In this document: positions 29,893 through 38,267 of the stretch, piece by piece
How positions within the stretch are numbered: the first letter of the stretch is position 1
How the letters are laid out: each line of letters begins with the position of its first letter
Source: an uncultured Parabacteroides sp.
Lineage (GTDB): Bacteria > Bacteroidota > Bacteroidia > Bacteroidales > Tannerellaceae
Direction: 5' to 3'
Assembly: GCA_949295065.1 (NCBI GenBank)
Contig: CASFJQ010000023.1
Location: 1-41,836 of the forward strand
Length of the DNA: 41,836 nt
Notes under the pieces: model-generated
The model's input: only the letters and a program-made list of their open reading frames with translations
The model's database searches: none
Told to the model about the DNA's origin: nothing
Translations under genes and position numbers: made by a program

Positions 29893-31278
29893 TTATTTAT
29901 TCTTGATAATTTGTGCCATGAACTCAGCTTCACTGACAAGTTTGTCGCCTACAAAGACATAACCTTTCATTGTTGAAATTCCTCGTCTTATTGGCGCCAG
30001 CAATTCAAGTCTTAGAATAAGAGTGTCACCAGGAACTACTTTCTGTCTGAATTTAACGCCATCAATCTTCATGAAATAAGTAGAATAACGTTCCGGTTCT
30101 TCAACAGAATTCAAGACAAGCAGACCTCCTGTTTGAGCCATAGCTTCAACTTGGAGGACACCCGGCATAACAGGCTCCTGTGGAAAATGTCCTTGGAAGA
30201 ATGGTTCGTCGTTTGTAATATTCTTAACGCCAACGATATAGTTTTCTCCAATTTCTATAATCTTGTCAACAAGCAGGAACGGATATCTGTGAGGAAGCAA
30301 CTCACGGATACGATTTATGTCCATTATTGGTGTTGCATTAGGATTATATACTGGAGCTTGAACATCATTCAGCTTAATGTCTTTTCTAATCATACGAGCC
30401 ATTTTGTTATTAATACCATGGCCCGGGTGCATAGCAATTACTCGTCCTTTAATAGCTTTGCCTGTCAATGCCAAATCTCCTATGATGTCAAGCAATTTGT
30501 GACGTGCAGGTTCGTTCTCAAAAACAAGAGGCTTATTATTGATGTATCCAAGCTCCTGAATATTTTTATGTGGCTGACACATCATATCAGCAAGCTTGTC
30601 AAGAGATTCCTGTGATGTTTTCTGGTCATATATTACAATAGCATTGTCCAAGTCTCCACCCTTAATAAGATTGTTTTGCAACAACATTTCGATTTCGCGT
30701 ACAAAAACAAAAGTTCTTGATGATGCTATTTCGTCAGCGAAATCAGTAATATTGTCTAATGTAGCAAATTGGTTTGACAGAACAGGAGAGTCATAAGAAA
30801 TAAGAACATTGACACTGAATTTGTCATCAGGAAGAATAGTTATGACTGAACCTGATTCTTCATCCTTAACTTCCATTTTGTTCTTAACAATATAGAAATC
30901 CTTAGCAGCATCTTGTTCTTTAATTCCAACTGCTTTAATGTTCTCTACGTAGATGCGTGAACTACCGTCCAATATCGGAAATTCAGGAGCATTAACTTCG
31001 ATAAGACAGTTATCCACACCCATAGCATATAATGCTGCCATGGCATGTTCTATTGTGCTTATTTGAACATTACCTTTTGAAAGCACAGTCCCTCTTTGAG
31101 TGTTAGCAACATTTTCAGCAATAGCATCAATCACTGGTTCGCCTTCTAAATCCAAGCGTTTGATTTTATATCCGTGGTTTTCAGGAGCAGGATTGAATGT
31201 GATTGTTATTTCCAATCCTGTGTGTAGTCCTTTACCTTGCAAGGTAAAACTTGCAGCAAGCGTATTTTGTTTCTGCAT
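29893..31278 (-). CDS. lpxC/fabZ: Bifunctional LpxC deacetylase-FabZ dehydratase
   Basis: This is a fusion of two enzymes. Residues about 1-305 are LpxC, the zinc deacetylase that commits UDP-3-O-acyl-GlcNAc to lipid A, with zinc ligands H78 (STIEHAMAAL), H260 and D264 (ARHKLLDIIGD) and the general H287 (HPGHGIN). Residues about 318-461 are FabZ, the hydroxyacyl-ACP dehydratase of fatty-acid synthesis, with LPHRYPFLLVD (328-338), H364 in GHFP and E378 in QVEAMAQ. The fusion is typical of Bacteroidetes and couples the competing uses of hydroxyacyl-ACP. Both active sites look intact. It lies 8 bp after lpxD. Confidence 0.97.
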   Translation of the reverse strand: MQKQNTLAASFTLQGKGLHTGLEITITFNPAPENHGYKIKRLDLEGEPVIDAIAENVANTQRGTVLSKGNVQISTIEHAMAALYAMGVDNCLIEVNAPEFPILDGSSRIYVENIKAVGIKEQDAAKDFYIVKNKMEVKDEESGSVITILPDDKFSVNVLISYDSPVLSNQFATLDNITDFADEIASSRTFVFVREIEMLLQNNLIKGGDLDNAIVIYDQKTSQESLDKLADMMCQPHKNIQELGYINNKPLVFENEPARHKLLDIIGDLALTGKAIKGRVIAMHPGHGINNKMARMIRKDIKLNDVQAPVYNPNATPIMDINRIRELLPHRYPFLLVDKIIEIGENYIVGVKNITNDEPFFQGHFPQEPVMPGVLQVEAMAQTGGLLVLNSVEEPERYSTYFMKIDGVKFRQKVVPGDTLILRLELLAPIRRGISTMKGYVFVGDKLVSEAEFMAQIIKNK

Positions 31279-31286
31279 AGTTTGTT

Positions 31287-32327
31287 TTATTTATTTAGTT
31301 CTTTTTTTAATTCTTCAATCTCACGTTGTAATTGCCCGATAGTCCTATACATTTCAGGCAAACGACCAAATATTGCACTTGAACGCATGAAATTTTTAGC
31401 TGGTATTGCAGGAGCTCCTAGAACTGTGGTTGCCTCTTTAATATCACTGATAACGCCAGATTGAGCTCCAAAGTTTACATGGTCAGCAATTTTGATATGG
31501 CCGGCTAGTCCGACCTGACCTCCAAACATGCAATGCTTACCAATTTTAACTGAGCCAGCAATACCGACTTGTGCAGCCATCACTGTGTTTTCTCCGACTT
31601 CAACATTATGTGCAATTTGTACAAGATTATCTAGTTTAACACCGCGTCTTAGTATGGTCGAGTCCATAACGGCACGGTCTATAGTTGTATTAGCTCCGAT
31701 TTCAACATCATCTTCAATTATAACATTACCCAATTGTGGAATTTTCTTGTATGTCTCACCCTCAGGTGCGAAACCGAAACCATCTGAACCGACAACAGAA
31801 CCGGCATGCAGAATGCAGTTACAACCCACAACACAACTGTCATAAACAGTTACATGTGGATATAAAATCGTGTTATCGCCAACAATTACATTATCGCCTA
31901 CATAAGCATATGGATAAATCCTGCAGTTTTTTCCCACTTTAGCATTGTTCCCAATATATGCAAATGCACCTACATAAGCATTTTCGTCAACGGATGCCGA
32001 TTCTGCAATAAAAGCAGTTGAATCAACTCCGCATTCTTTCTTTTTGCTCTGTTCTACCATATTCAACAACATAGCCAAAGAAGCATAAGCATTTTCTACT
32101 CTTATTAATGTCGCAGGAACAACATCTATAGGAGAGAAGTCTTTATTGACCAGAACAATACTAGCTTTTGTGCTGTATATGTAATGTTCATATTTTGGAT
32201 TTGCAAGGAATGTTAATGTTCCCGTTTTTCCTTCTTCTATTTTTGAGAAGTTGCTTACCTTCACGTTAGGATCACCTTCAACTGTCCCATTCAAGAAGGT
32301 TGCAATTTGTTGGGCTGAAAACTCCAT
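31287..32327 (-). CDS. lpxD: UDP-3-O-acylglucosamine N-acyltransferase
   Basis: LpxD performs the third lipid A step, N-acylation of UDP-3-O-acyl-glucosamine. The N-terminal uridine-binding domain (about 1-100: [14 protein letters not shown], then [16 protein letters not shown]) precedes a hexapeptide-repeat beta-helix (about 105-310). The catalytic histidine is H240 in [10 protein letters not shown] (E. coli H239). A C-terminal helix ([12 protein letters not shown]) supports the trimer. The length of 346 is normal. No exact promoter box is visible in the 90-bp gap after pyrF, so it probably belongs to the longer purM transcript. Confidence 0.96.
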   Translation of the reverse strand: MEFSAQQIATFLNGTVEGDPNVKVSNFSKIEEGKTGTLTFLANPKYEHYIYSTKASIVLVNKDFSPIDVVPATLIRVENAYASLAMLLNMVEQSKKKECGVDSTAFIAESASVDENAYVGAFAYIGNNAKVGKNCRIYPYAYVGDNVIVGDNTILYPHVTVYDSCVVGCNCILHAGSVVGSDGFGFAPEGETYKKIPQLGNVIIEDDVEIGANTTIDRAVMDSTILRRGVKLDNLVQIAHNVEVGENTVMAAQVGIAGSVKIGKHCMFGGQVGLAGHIKIADHVNFGAQSGVISDIKEATTVLGAPAIPAKNFMRSSAIFGRLPEMYRTIGQLQREIEELKKELNK

Positions 32328-32417
32328 TACTATTCAAATATTATATACACTCATGACTGCTGTAAATGTTTTTACAGATACGGGCAAACAAGTGTTATTC
32401 CTTAATGAATTATTTTG

Positions 32418-33248
32418 TTAAATTAATCCTCTTTCTTTCAGATAGCCAGCCATTTCTGTTTGTACTTGTTTGGCAGCTTCGCGTGATGCAGCAGCAAAGT
32501 TTTCAGTCTTGTCTACATAGATTATGGCTCTTGAAGAGTTTACTAGTAGTCCGCACTGGTCGTTCATTCCGTATTTTGCCACTTCTGCAAGGCTTCCACC
32601 TTGTGCACCTACTCCAGGAACAAGGAGAAAATGATTTGGTGCATGTTTACGGATATCAAGGAACATACTTCCTTGTGTTGCTCCAACTACATACATCATT
32701 TGTTCATCATTTGCCCATTCCTGAGATTTCTTAAGAACTTTTTCAAATAAGCGTTCTCCATTAGCATCTTCAGTAAGCTGGAAATCATGTGAACCTTTGT
32801 TTGATGTCAGTGCTAACAAAATCACCCACGCTTCCGGATAAATAAGGAAAGGTTTTACGCTATCTTCGCCCATATAAGGAGCTACAGTAACTGCATCAAC
32901 CTTGATATGATCAAAAAACGAGCGTGCATACATTTCTGAAGTATTTCCTATATCGCCACGTTTAGCATCTGCAATTATAAACTGGTCTTGGTAGTTCTCT
33001 CTCAAATATTTTACTGTTTTTTCGAAAGACATCATACCTTGAACTCCCATGCTTTCGTAGAAAGCCAAATTTGGTTTATATGCAACACAGAAATCTGCAG
33101 TAGCATCAATTATTGCTTTGTTAAAAGCAAATATAGGGTCTTCCTCATTCAACAGATGTTGAGGTATTTTTTTTATGTCTGTATCAAGTCCTACACAAAG
33201 GAAAGATTGCTTTTTCTTGATATTTTCAAATAATTGTTGCTTGTTCAT
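32418..33248 (-). CDS. pyrF: Orotidine 5'-phosphate decarboxylase, longer (subfamily 2) type
   Basis: The last step of UMP synthesis. The catalytic DAKRGD tetrad is at 94-99 (K96 the proton donor), preceded by FLCVGLDTD (16-24) and [10 protein letters not shown] (58-67). The C-terminus [10 protein letters not shown] (about 211-220) binds the phosphate. At 276 residues it is the longer type seen in mycobacteria and Bacteroidetes, not the 230-residue E. coli type. It lies between prfA and lpxD on the same strand with 85- and 90-bp gaps. These gaps carry no clear promoter, though the downstream one contains a short CTGTAAA/TTTACAG hairpin. Confidence 0.95.
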   Translation of the reverse strand: MNKQQLFENIKKKQSFLCVGLDTDIKKIPQHLLNEEDPIFAFNKAIIDATADFCVAYKPNLAFYESMGVQGMMSFEKTVKYLRENYQDQFIIADAKRGDIGNTSEMYARSFFDHIKVDAVTVAPYMGEDSVKPFLIYPEAWVILLALTSNKGSHDFQLTEDANGERLFEKVLKKSQEWANDEQMMYVVGATQGSMFLDIRKHAPNHFLLVPGVGAQGGSLAEVAKYGMNDQCGLLVNSSRAIIYVDKTENFAAASREAAKQVQTEMAGYLKERGLI

Positions 33249-33333
33249 ATGCTTTATGTTTTTGAGTTGACAAATATTTATCGGTTAAATAGAATGAATT
33301 TAAAATAGACATTAATTTCTGCGAATAATATTT

Positions 33334-34446
33334 TTACAACTCTGATTCTTTTAATCTTTCTGCATTTTCGGCAACTATAAGCTGGTCAATACAATCCTGT
33401 ATGTCTCCATCCATAAATGCCGATAAATTGTATATAGTATAATTTATTCTATGATCGGTGATACGTCCTTGAGGATAATTATATGTTCGAATTTTAGCTG
33501 AACGGTCACCGGTTGAAACCATTGTCTTACGTTTGCTTGCAATGTCATCAAGATATTTCTGATGTTCTTTATCATAGATGAACGAACGCAAACGTGTCAA
33601 AGCTCTTTCCTTGTTCTTTGGCTGGTCTCTGGTCTCCGTACATTCAATAAGAATTTCCTCACTGACACCTGTTATGGGATTTTTCCATACATATCGCAGG
33701 CGAACTCCGGATTCAACTTTGTTGACATTCTGGCCTCCTGCACCACCTGAGCGGAATGTATCCCATTTAATCTCACCTTCATTAATCTCAACATCAAATT
33801 CATCAGCTTCTGGAAGAACTGCTACTGTGGCGGCTGACGTATGTACACGGCCTTGCGTTTCAGTTGCAGGTACACGTTGAACTCTGTGAACTCCGGATTC
33901 ATATTTCATAGTTCCATATACCTTTTCTCCACTTACTGTGAATATTATTTCCTTATAACCTCCGGCAGAACCTTCATTAAAGCTGGATACTGAGATTTTC
34001 CAACCTTTTGCTTCGCAGTATTTTACGTACATTCTGTACAAGTCACCAGCAAAGATAGCTGCTTCATCACCTCCTGTACCACCTCTGATTTCAACAATGG
34101 CATTTTTGTCGTCCTCAGGGTCAGCAGGCACAAGCAACAGTTTGATTTCTTCTTCCAGTTCCGGAATTCTAGCATTGCATGTTTCAAGTTCTTCCCTGGC
34201 AAGTTCTCTCATTTCTTGATCCTGCTCAGTGTCCAAAATGTTACGGGCTTCGTTGATACCGTTGAGAGTGTTTACATACTCTTCTCTGGTTTTAACGATT
34301 TTCTCCAAATCCTTATATTCTTTATTCAGCTTGACGAAACGTTTCATGTCTGCAATTACCGAAGGGTCGGTTATCAATGTTGATACCTCTTCGAATCTTG
34401 ATACCAAACCGTCAAGTCTGTTTAATAATGAATTGTTCTCTGCCAT
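33334..34446 (-). CDS. prfA: Peptide chain release factor 1
   Basis: RF1 recognises UAA and UAG and triggers peptide release. The stop-codon-reading loop is RVPATETQGRVHTS, with the PxT tripeptide of RF1 (RF2 has SPF). The GGQ peptidyl-hydrolysis motif is at 237-239 in RSGGAGGQNVNK. At 370 residues it is complete, with the N-terminal coiled-coil domain (about 1-105). It follows purM by 18 bp, so the two are co-transcribed. No programmed frameshift is present, unlike some RF2 genes. Confidence 0.96.
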   Translation of the reverse strand: MAENNSLLNRLDGLVSRFEEVSTLITDPSVIADMKRFVKLNKEYKDLEKIVKTREEYVNTLNGINEARNILDTEQDQEMRELAREELETCNARIPELEEEIKLLLVPADPEDDKNAIVEIRGGTGGDEAAIFAGDLYRMYVKYCEAKGWKISVSSFNEGSAGGYKEIIFTVSGEKVYGTMKYESGVHRVQRVPATETQGRVHTSAATVAVLPEADEFDVEINEGEIKWDTFRSGGAGGQNVNKVESGVRLRYVWKNPITGVSEEILIECTETRDQPKNKERALTRLRSFIYDKEHQKYLDDIASKRKTMVSTGDRSAKIRTYNYPQGRITDHRINYTIYNLSAFMDGDIQDCIDQLIVAENAERLKESEL

Positions 34447-34464
34447 TCTTGGATAAAAGAAATA

Positions 34465-35634
34465 TTAGTATTTGAATTCTCCGAATTCTGATTTGATTAT
34501 CAATTCTTTCTTGTCACTTTCTTCAATATGACCAACAATCTGAGCATCGATACCGAAAGATTTGCTTATAGCAATTACTTCTTCAGCATACTCAGCAGAA
34601 AGATATACTTCCAAACGATGGCCCATATTGAAAACTTTATACATTTCTGACCAGTCAGTATTACTTTGTTCCTTTATTGTACGGAACAATGGAGGAACAG
34701 GGAATAGGTTGTCTTTTACTACTCTACAATTGTCTCCAACAAAATGAAGTACTTTAGTTTGAGCACCACCAGAACAGTGAACCATTCCATGAATATTTGG
34801 ACGTAAAGCATCCAAAAGTTTTTTTACTACCGGAGCATATGTACGAGTAGGAGATAGAACCAGTTTTCCTGCATTAAGAGGAGAACCTTCTACTTCGTCT
34901 GTCAATTTAAGATTGCCTGAATAAACCAATTCTTCAGGAACAGCAGCATCATAACTTTCCGGATATTTTTCAGCTAGATATTTTGCGAAAACATCATGGC
35001 GAGCACTAGTAAGCCCGTTACTTCCCATACCGCCGTTATATTCTTTTTCGTATGTTGCCTTGCCAAAAGATGCAAGTCCGACAATCACGTCACCCGGACG
35101 AATGTTCGCATTGTTGATTACATCAGCACGTTTCATGCGGCAAGTCACTGTGCTGTCAACAATAATTGTACGAACAAGGTCGCCTACGTCAGCCGTTTCA
35201 CCACCTGTGGCGTAAACACCAACACCCATTTCTCTTAGTTCTGCAAGAAGCTCATCTGTTCCATTTATGATAGCAGATATAACTTCACCCGGAACCAACA
35301 ATTTGTTACGTCCAATAGTTGATGAAACTAGGATATTATCAACTGCACCAACGCACAGCAAATCGTCGATATTCATAATCAGAGCATCCTGCGCTATACC
35401 TTTCCACACAGAAAGATCTCCTGTCTCTTTCCAATACATATAAGCTAATGAAGACTTTGTTCCGGCTCCATCAGCATGCATAATGTTACAATACTCAGGG
35501 TCACCACCCAAAATATCAGGGATGATTTTACAGAATGCTTTCGGGAAAATACCCTTGTCGATGTTCTTTATTGCATTATGAACATCTTCTTTTGATGCGG
35601 ATACACCGCGCAGATTATAACGTTGATCGCTCAT
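34465..35634 (-). CDS. purM: Phosphoribosylformylglycinamidine cyclo-ligase (AIR synthetase)
   Basis: PurM closes the imidazole ring of purines using ATP (FGAM to AIR). Landmarks are HADGAGTKSSLAY (about 53-65), DALIMNIDDLLCVGA (about 82-96) and ATGGETADVGDLV (about 141-153), with the second domain carrying HGMVHCSGGAQTKVL. At 389 residues it is longer than the roughly 345-residue E. coli enzyme and belongs to the diverged Bacteroidetes form, sometimes annotated only as AIR synthase-related. The -33/-7 promoter at 35684-35654 makes it the first gene of a run through prfA, pyrF and the lpx genes. Confidence 0.9.
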   Translation of the reverse strand: MSDQRYNLRGVSASKEDVHNAIKNIDKGIFPKAFCKIIPDILGGDPEYCNIMHADGAGTKSSLAYMYWKETGDLSVWKGIAQDALIMNIDDLLCVGAVDNILVSSTIGRNKLLVPGEVISAIINGTDELLAELREMGVGVYATGGETADVGDLVRTIIVDSTVTCRMKRADVINNANIRPGDVIVGLASFGKATYEKEYNGGMGSNGLTSARHDVFAKYLAEKYPESYDAAVPEELVYSGNLKLTDEVEGSPLNAGKLVLSPTRTYAPVVKKLLDALRPNIHGMVHCSGGAQTKVLHFVGDNCRVVKDNLFPVPPLFRTIKEQSNTDWSEMYKVFNMGHRLEVYLSAEYAEEVIAISKSFGIDAQIVGHIEESDKKELIIKSEFGEFKY

Positions 35635-35653
35635 TTTTATAGTATTTGAACCG

Positions 35654-35684
35654 CAAAGATATTATATTTATTCAAGTTTTACAA
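35654..35684 (-). promoter_or_regulatory. Promoter of the purM-prfA run
   Basis: Minus-strand TTG (35684-35682) and TATCTTTG (35661-35654) are 20 bp apart; the ATG follows after 19 bp. Confidence 0.85.
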
Positions 35685-35741
35685 TAATTGCCGTAATGAT
35701 TTAGACTGTAAGAATTTAAAACCAAATCTTTATTTCGGGAA

Positions 35742-36650
35742 TTATCTTAGTCTTAAAACATCTCCATCATTAGGAACATAATCGTAGTCTTTTTTGTTCA
35801 ATTTATACAGACTTTTTACCTGTATTCCGTATTTTTGAGAGATGCTGTACATTGATTCTCCAGCTTCAACCACATGGTCATAATATGGCTTGTCAGCTTT
35901 TTTCTTCTTTTTCTCCAGATAAATGATGTCACCTTCCTGAAGAGGGAAATCATCTGGCACTTCATTGTATTTCCTTAAATGTTTTGCTTTGAAGCCAGTA
36001 TCATGTGCTATTCGTTCGAAATTGTCATTCTCTTTAGCATACACATAAAGCAGTCCGTGTGTTTTATATACAGTTCTTCTGATTATAGGTGTTGCTTCCG
36101 CTTCTTTTTCTTTTTCTCTTCGGCTTTTCTTTGAAGTGTCGAATTTATATAGTTCGTAATCTTCAATAACCTTTATCAGTTTGTTTGCATAAGAGCGGTC
36201 TGTTGCATATCCGCATTTTTGCAATCCTTTAGCCCATCCTTTATAGTTTGTGATGTTCAAACGGAACAAGCTGGAATATCTCGGACGGCATAGGAACTTT
36301 GAATGATCCTCGTATGAATCTTCTACTTTTTTGTATTTCCTGAAGCATTCACCTCTCAGATCATCATCATGATAAACTCTTTTTCCTTTCCAGTCACTGT
36401 GGCATTTTATCCCGAAATGGTTGTTTGATTTCAATGCAAGTTGACTTCTTCCAGCGCCTGACTCAAGTATACCTTGTGCCAAGGTTATACTGGCAGGTAT
36501 TTTATATTTGCGTTGTTGCTCGATTGCAAGTTCTTTATATTGGTAGATATATTTTTGATAGGAAGAAAGTTTTCTTTGGCTGTTAGCACTAATATTCTGT
36601 GCAACCAAAAGAAAAAGAATAATAATAGGGGTGTGTTTAAATATCTTCAT
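35742..36650 (-). CDS. Secreted glucosaminidase with two LysM domains
   Basis: This is a peptidoglycan-cleaving N-acetylglucosaminidase of the FlgJ/GH73 type. The signal peptide MKIFKHTPIIILFLLVAQNISA (1-22) is followed by the glucosaminidase domain (about 30-185) with SITLAQGILESGAGRSQ, whose E63 is the likely acid catalyst, and NNHFGIKC (about 76-83). Two LysM carbohydrate-binding repeats follow at about 205-250 and 258-302 (second: HVVEAGESMYSISQKYGI). The basic linker KKSRREKEKEAEA separates them from the catalytic part. The frame extends 21 codons upstream, but ATG at 36650 starts a proper signal peptide just after the promoter. At 302 residues it appears intact. It would act in the periplasm in cell-wall growth or separation. 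Confidence 0.93.
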   Translation of the reverse strand: MKIFKHTPIIILFLLVAQNISANSQRKLSSYQKYIYQYKELAIEQQRKYKIPASITLAQGILESGAGRSQLALKSNNHFGIKCHSDWKGKRVYHDDDLRGECFRKYKKVEDSYEDHSKFLCRPRYSSLFRLNITNYKGWAKGLQKCGYATDRSYANKLIKVIEDYELYKFDTSKKSRREKEKEAEATPIIRRTVYKTHGLLYVYAKENDNFERIAHDTGFKAKHLRKYNEVPDDFPLQEGDIIYLEKKKKKADKPYYDHVVEAGESMYSISQKYGIQVKSLYKLNKKDYDYVPNDGDVLRLR

Positions 36651-36676
36651 ATTGAATAAAAGCAAATCATTTAATG

Positions 36677-36707
36677 CAAAGATAATTTGATTACTCAAGT
36701 TTCGCAA
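36677..36707 (-). promoter_or_regulatory. Promoter of the glucosaminidase gene
   Basis: Minus-strand TTG (36707-36705) and TATCTTTG (36684-36677) are 20 bp apart; the leader is about 24 nt. Confidence 0.85.
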
Positions 36708-36801
36708 GCACAACTCTCTTTTAATTCCTGTAACTTCATAAGTTATGATTTAAGAAAAACAATTCTTAAATCCAGTTACGCGGTAAAAGTTAAAATATGT
36801 T

Positions 36802-36926
36802 CATGTTTCACATGATTTCTTTGATAATCACTGTTATAATAGAATTGTGAAACATGGGAGAAAAAAGCTCGCAGTGTTTCAGGAAAAACATAACTATGTA
36901 TTTGGAAAAACATAACGAGCTTTTTT
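36802..36926. other. Intergenic inverted and direct repeats, possible small RNA or regulatory site
   Basis: The 660-bp gap 36651-37310 carries no believable gene. It holds CATGTTTCAC (36802-36811) mirrored by GTGAAACATG (36847-36856), a 22-bp-spaced direct repeat GGAAAAACATAAC (36882-36894 and 36904-36916), and the terminator-like pair AAAAAAGCTCG (36861-36871)/CGAGCTTTTTT (36916-36926). The last could end a short plus-strand RNA, or work in both directions. Confidence 0.5.
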
Positions 36927-37065
36927 GGGAAAGGTAGTATTCTTTTTTTCTGTAGAATTATGTTCTCTTGCTGAAAGATTCAACGTATGGAAAAAACGGA
37001 AATATATTCAGAAGTGTTTTCCAAAAGTTCCGAAAATATTTTTTGTAGGTCCGACCCCGCGAAAG

Positions 37066-37130
37066 AATATATATTGCCCCACGGAGAAATATATACGGAC
37101 GTATATTGGAATGTGGTCGGATATATTTTG
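37066..37130 (-). repeat. AT-box element related to the 17.7-kb array
   Basis: AATATATATT (37066) and AATATATACG (37088) are 22 bp apart. Read on the minus strand, about 54 bp align without gaps to 17759-17812, including the 15-bp identity GGGGCAATATATATT. The surrounding short GC-rich words (CCGACCCCGCG) are unusual for this AT-rich gap. Confidence 0.45.
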
Positions 37131-37227
37131 GGAAGGTAATATAACTCAAATTTCGCAAGCTCAACTTTAATAACTTAGTTATGTTTTCTATTAGCAGAAA
37201 AATAATACTGTAAGTAAGATAACAAAA

Positions 37228-37265
37228 CAGGTTCCGAGTCAAAACCTGTAAGAACTCAGAACCTG
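37228..37265 (-). terminator. Terminator of the DUF368 gene
   Basis: CAGGTTCCGAGT (37228-37239) and ACTCAGAACCTG (37254-37265) pair with one mismatch. On the minus strand TTTTGTTATC follows. It lies 46 bp after the stop at 37311. Confidence 0.85.
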
Positions 37266-37310
37266 CTTTTATTATAACTGTTATATTGAAAGATTGAAAC
37301 TAATTGTTTT

Positions 37311-38231
37311 TTACTGCTTTTTTGCCGAAAGCTTTTCCAAAACATAAACCAGAATAAAACCGAACAGCATAAGTCCGATTGCCATCAAAACCTGATGGTC
37401 TGGATTAGCCATATCTGGAATAATATTTGATTCAATCAAAGGCTTAACTTTACCATGACTGTCTGTATAAGTTTCGAGTACTTGTTTCCATGGCCAAACT
37501 TTGTTGAGTGAACCTATCATAAAACCTGCCAAAGCTGCGATAGTTACATTATGAAATTTCTTAAGTGCATATGATAAAACTCTTGAGAACATTGTAATTC
37601 CTATTCCAGCTCCACAAATGAACACTAGCATTACGATAATATTAAAACTCTTCACAGCATCCATGATATAGAAGTATTTACCCATAAGAACCAGAATGAA
37701 ACTGCCGGATATACCTGGAAGAATCATTGCACATATAGCTATAGCACCACACAGAAAAATAAAAGGAAGATTTGTAGGTGTTTCCGCAGGTGTTGCAACA
37801 GTTACGTAATATGCAATTGCAATACCAGCTATGCAACTCACAATTGTCTTTATATCCCATTTACTAATTGTTTTCGCAACAAACCATGATGATGCAAGAA
37901 CCAGGCCGAAGAAAAATGCCCATACTAGAATTGGATGGAACTCAAGTAAATATGTAATAAGTTTTGCCAAGGAGAATATACTTATAGCAATACCAAGCAC
38001 TATTGAAACAAGGAAATTAGCATTTATAGCCTTCCAGAATTCTACAAGTTTGCCTGTGAAAAGTAATTTCAGGCTTTGCGCATTTATACTTTTGATAGAA
38101 TCAAGTAATTCTTCGTAGATTCCAACAATAAATGCTATTGTTCCTCCAGAAACGCCGGGAACAACGTCTGCCGCTCCCATTCCCATTCCTTTAAGAACAA
38201 GAAGCGAATAATCTTTTAAACTTCTATTCAT
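37311..38231 (-). CDS. DUF368 (PopT-type) polyprenyl-phosphate transporter
   Basis: This is an integral membrane protein of 306 residues with about eight to nine helices. The N-terminal GMGMGAADVVPGVSGGTIAFIVGIYE split over about 15-40 is the hallmark repeat of DUF368, and the second half repeats the pattern at LPGISGSFILVLMGKYF (about 171-187). DUF368 proteins such as PopT have been shown to recycle undecaprenyl phosphate across the membrane for peptidoglycan and other glycan synthesis. The inverted two-repeat plan fits a transporter. It lies 36 bp after a TPR gene on the same strand, suggesting an operon, and has a terminator directly downstream. Confidence 0.9.
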   Translation of the reverse strand: MNRSLKDYSLLVLKGMGMGAADVVPGVSGGTIAFIVGIYEELLDSIKSINAQSLKLLFTGKLVEFWKAINANFLVSIVLGIAISIFSLAKLITYLLEFHPILVWAFFFGLVLASSWFVAKTISKWDIKTIVSCIAGIAIAYYVTVATPAETPTNLPFIFLCGAIAICAMILPGISGSFILVLMGKYFYIMDAVKSFNIIVMLVFICGAGIGITMFSRVLSYALKKFHNVTIAALAGFMIGSLNKVWPWKQVLETYTDSHGKVKPLIESNIIPDMANPDHQVLMAIGLMLFGFILVYVLEKLSAKKQ

Positions 38232-38267
38232 GTTTCTATTTGTTTGTTAAATGTTAGTAGTCTGTTT

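Noticed and set aside
36925-37242. Overlapping 81- and 94-codon frames on opposite strands
   Set aside because: Both lie in repeat-rich intergenic DNA, have odd composition, start within a terminator-like hairpin or lack a promoter, and match nothing I know.
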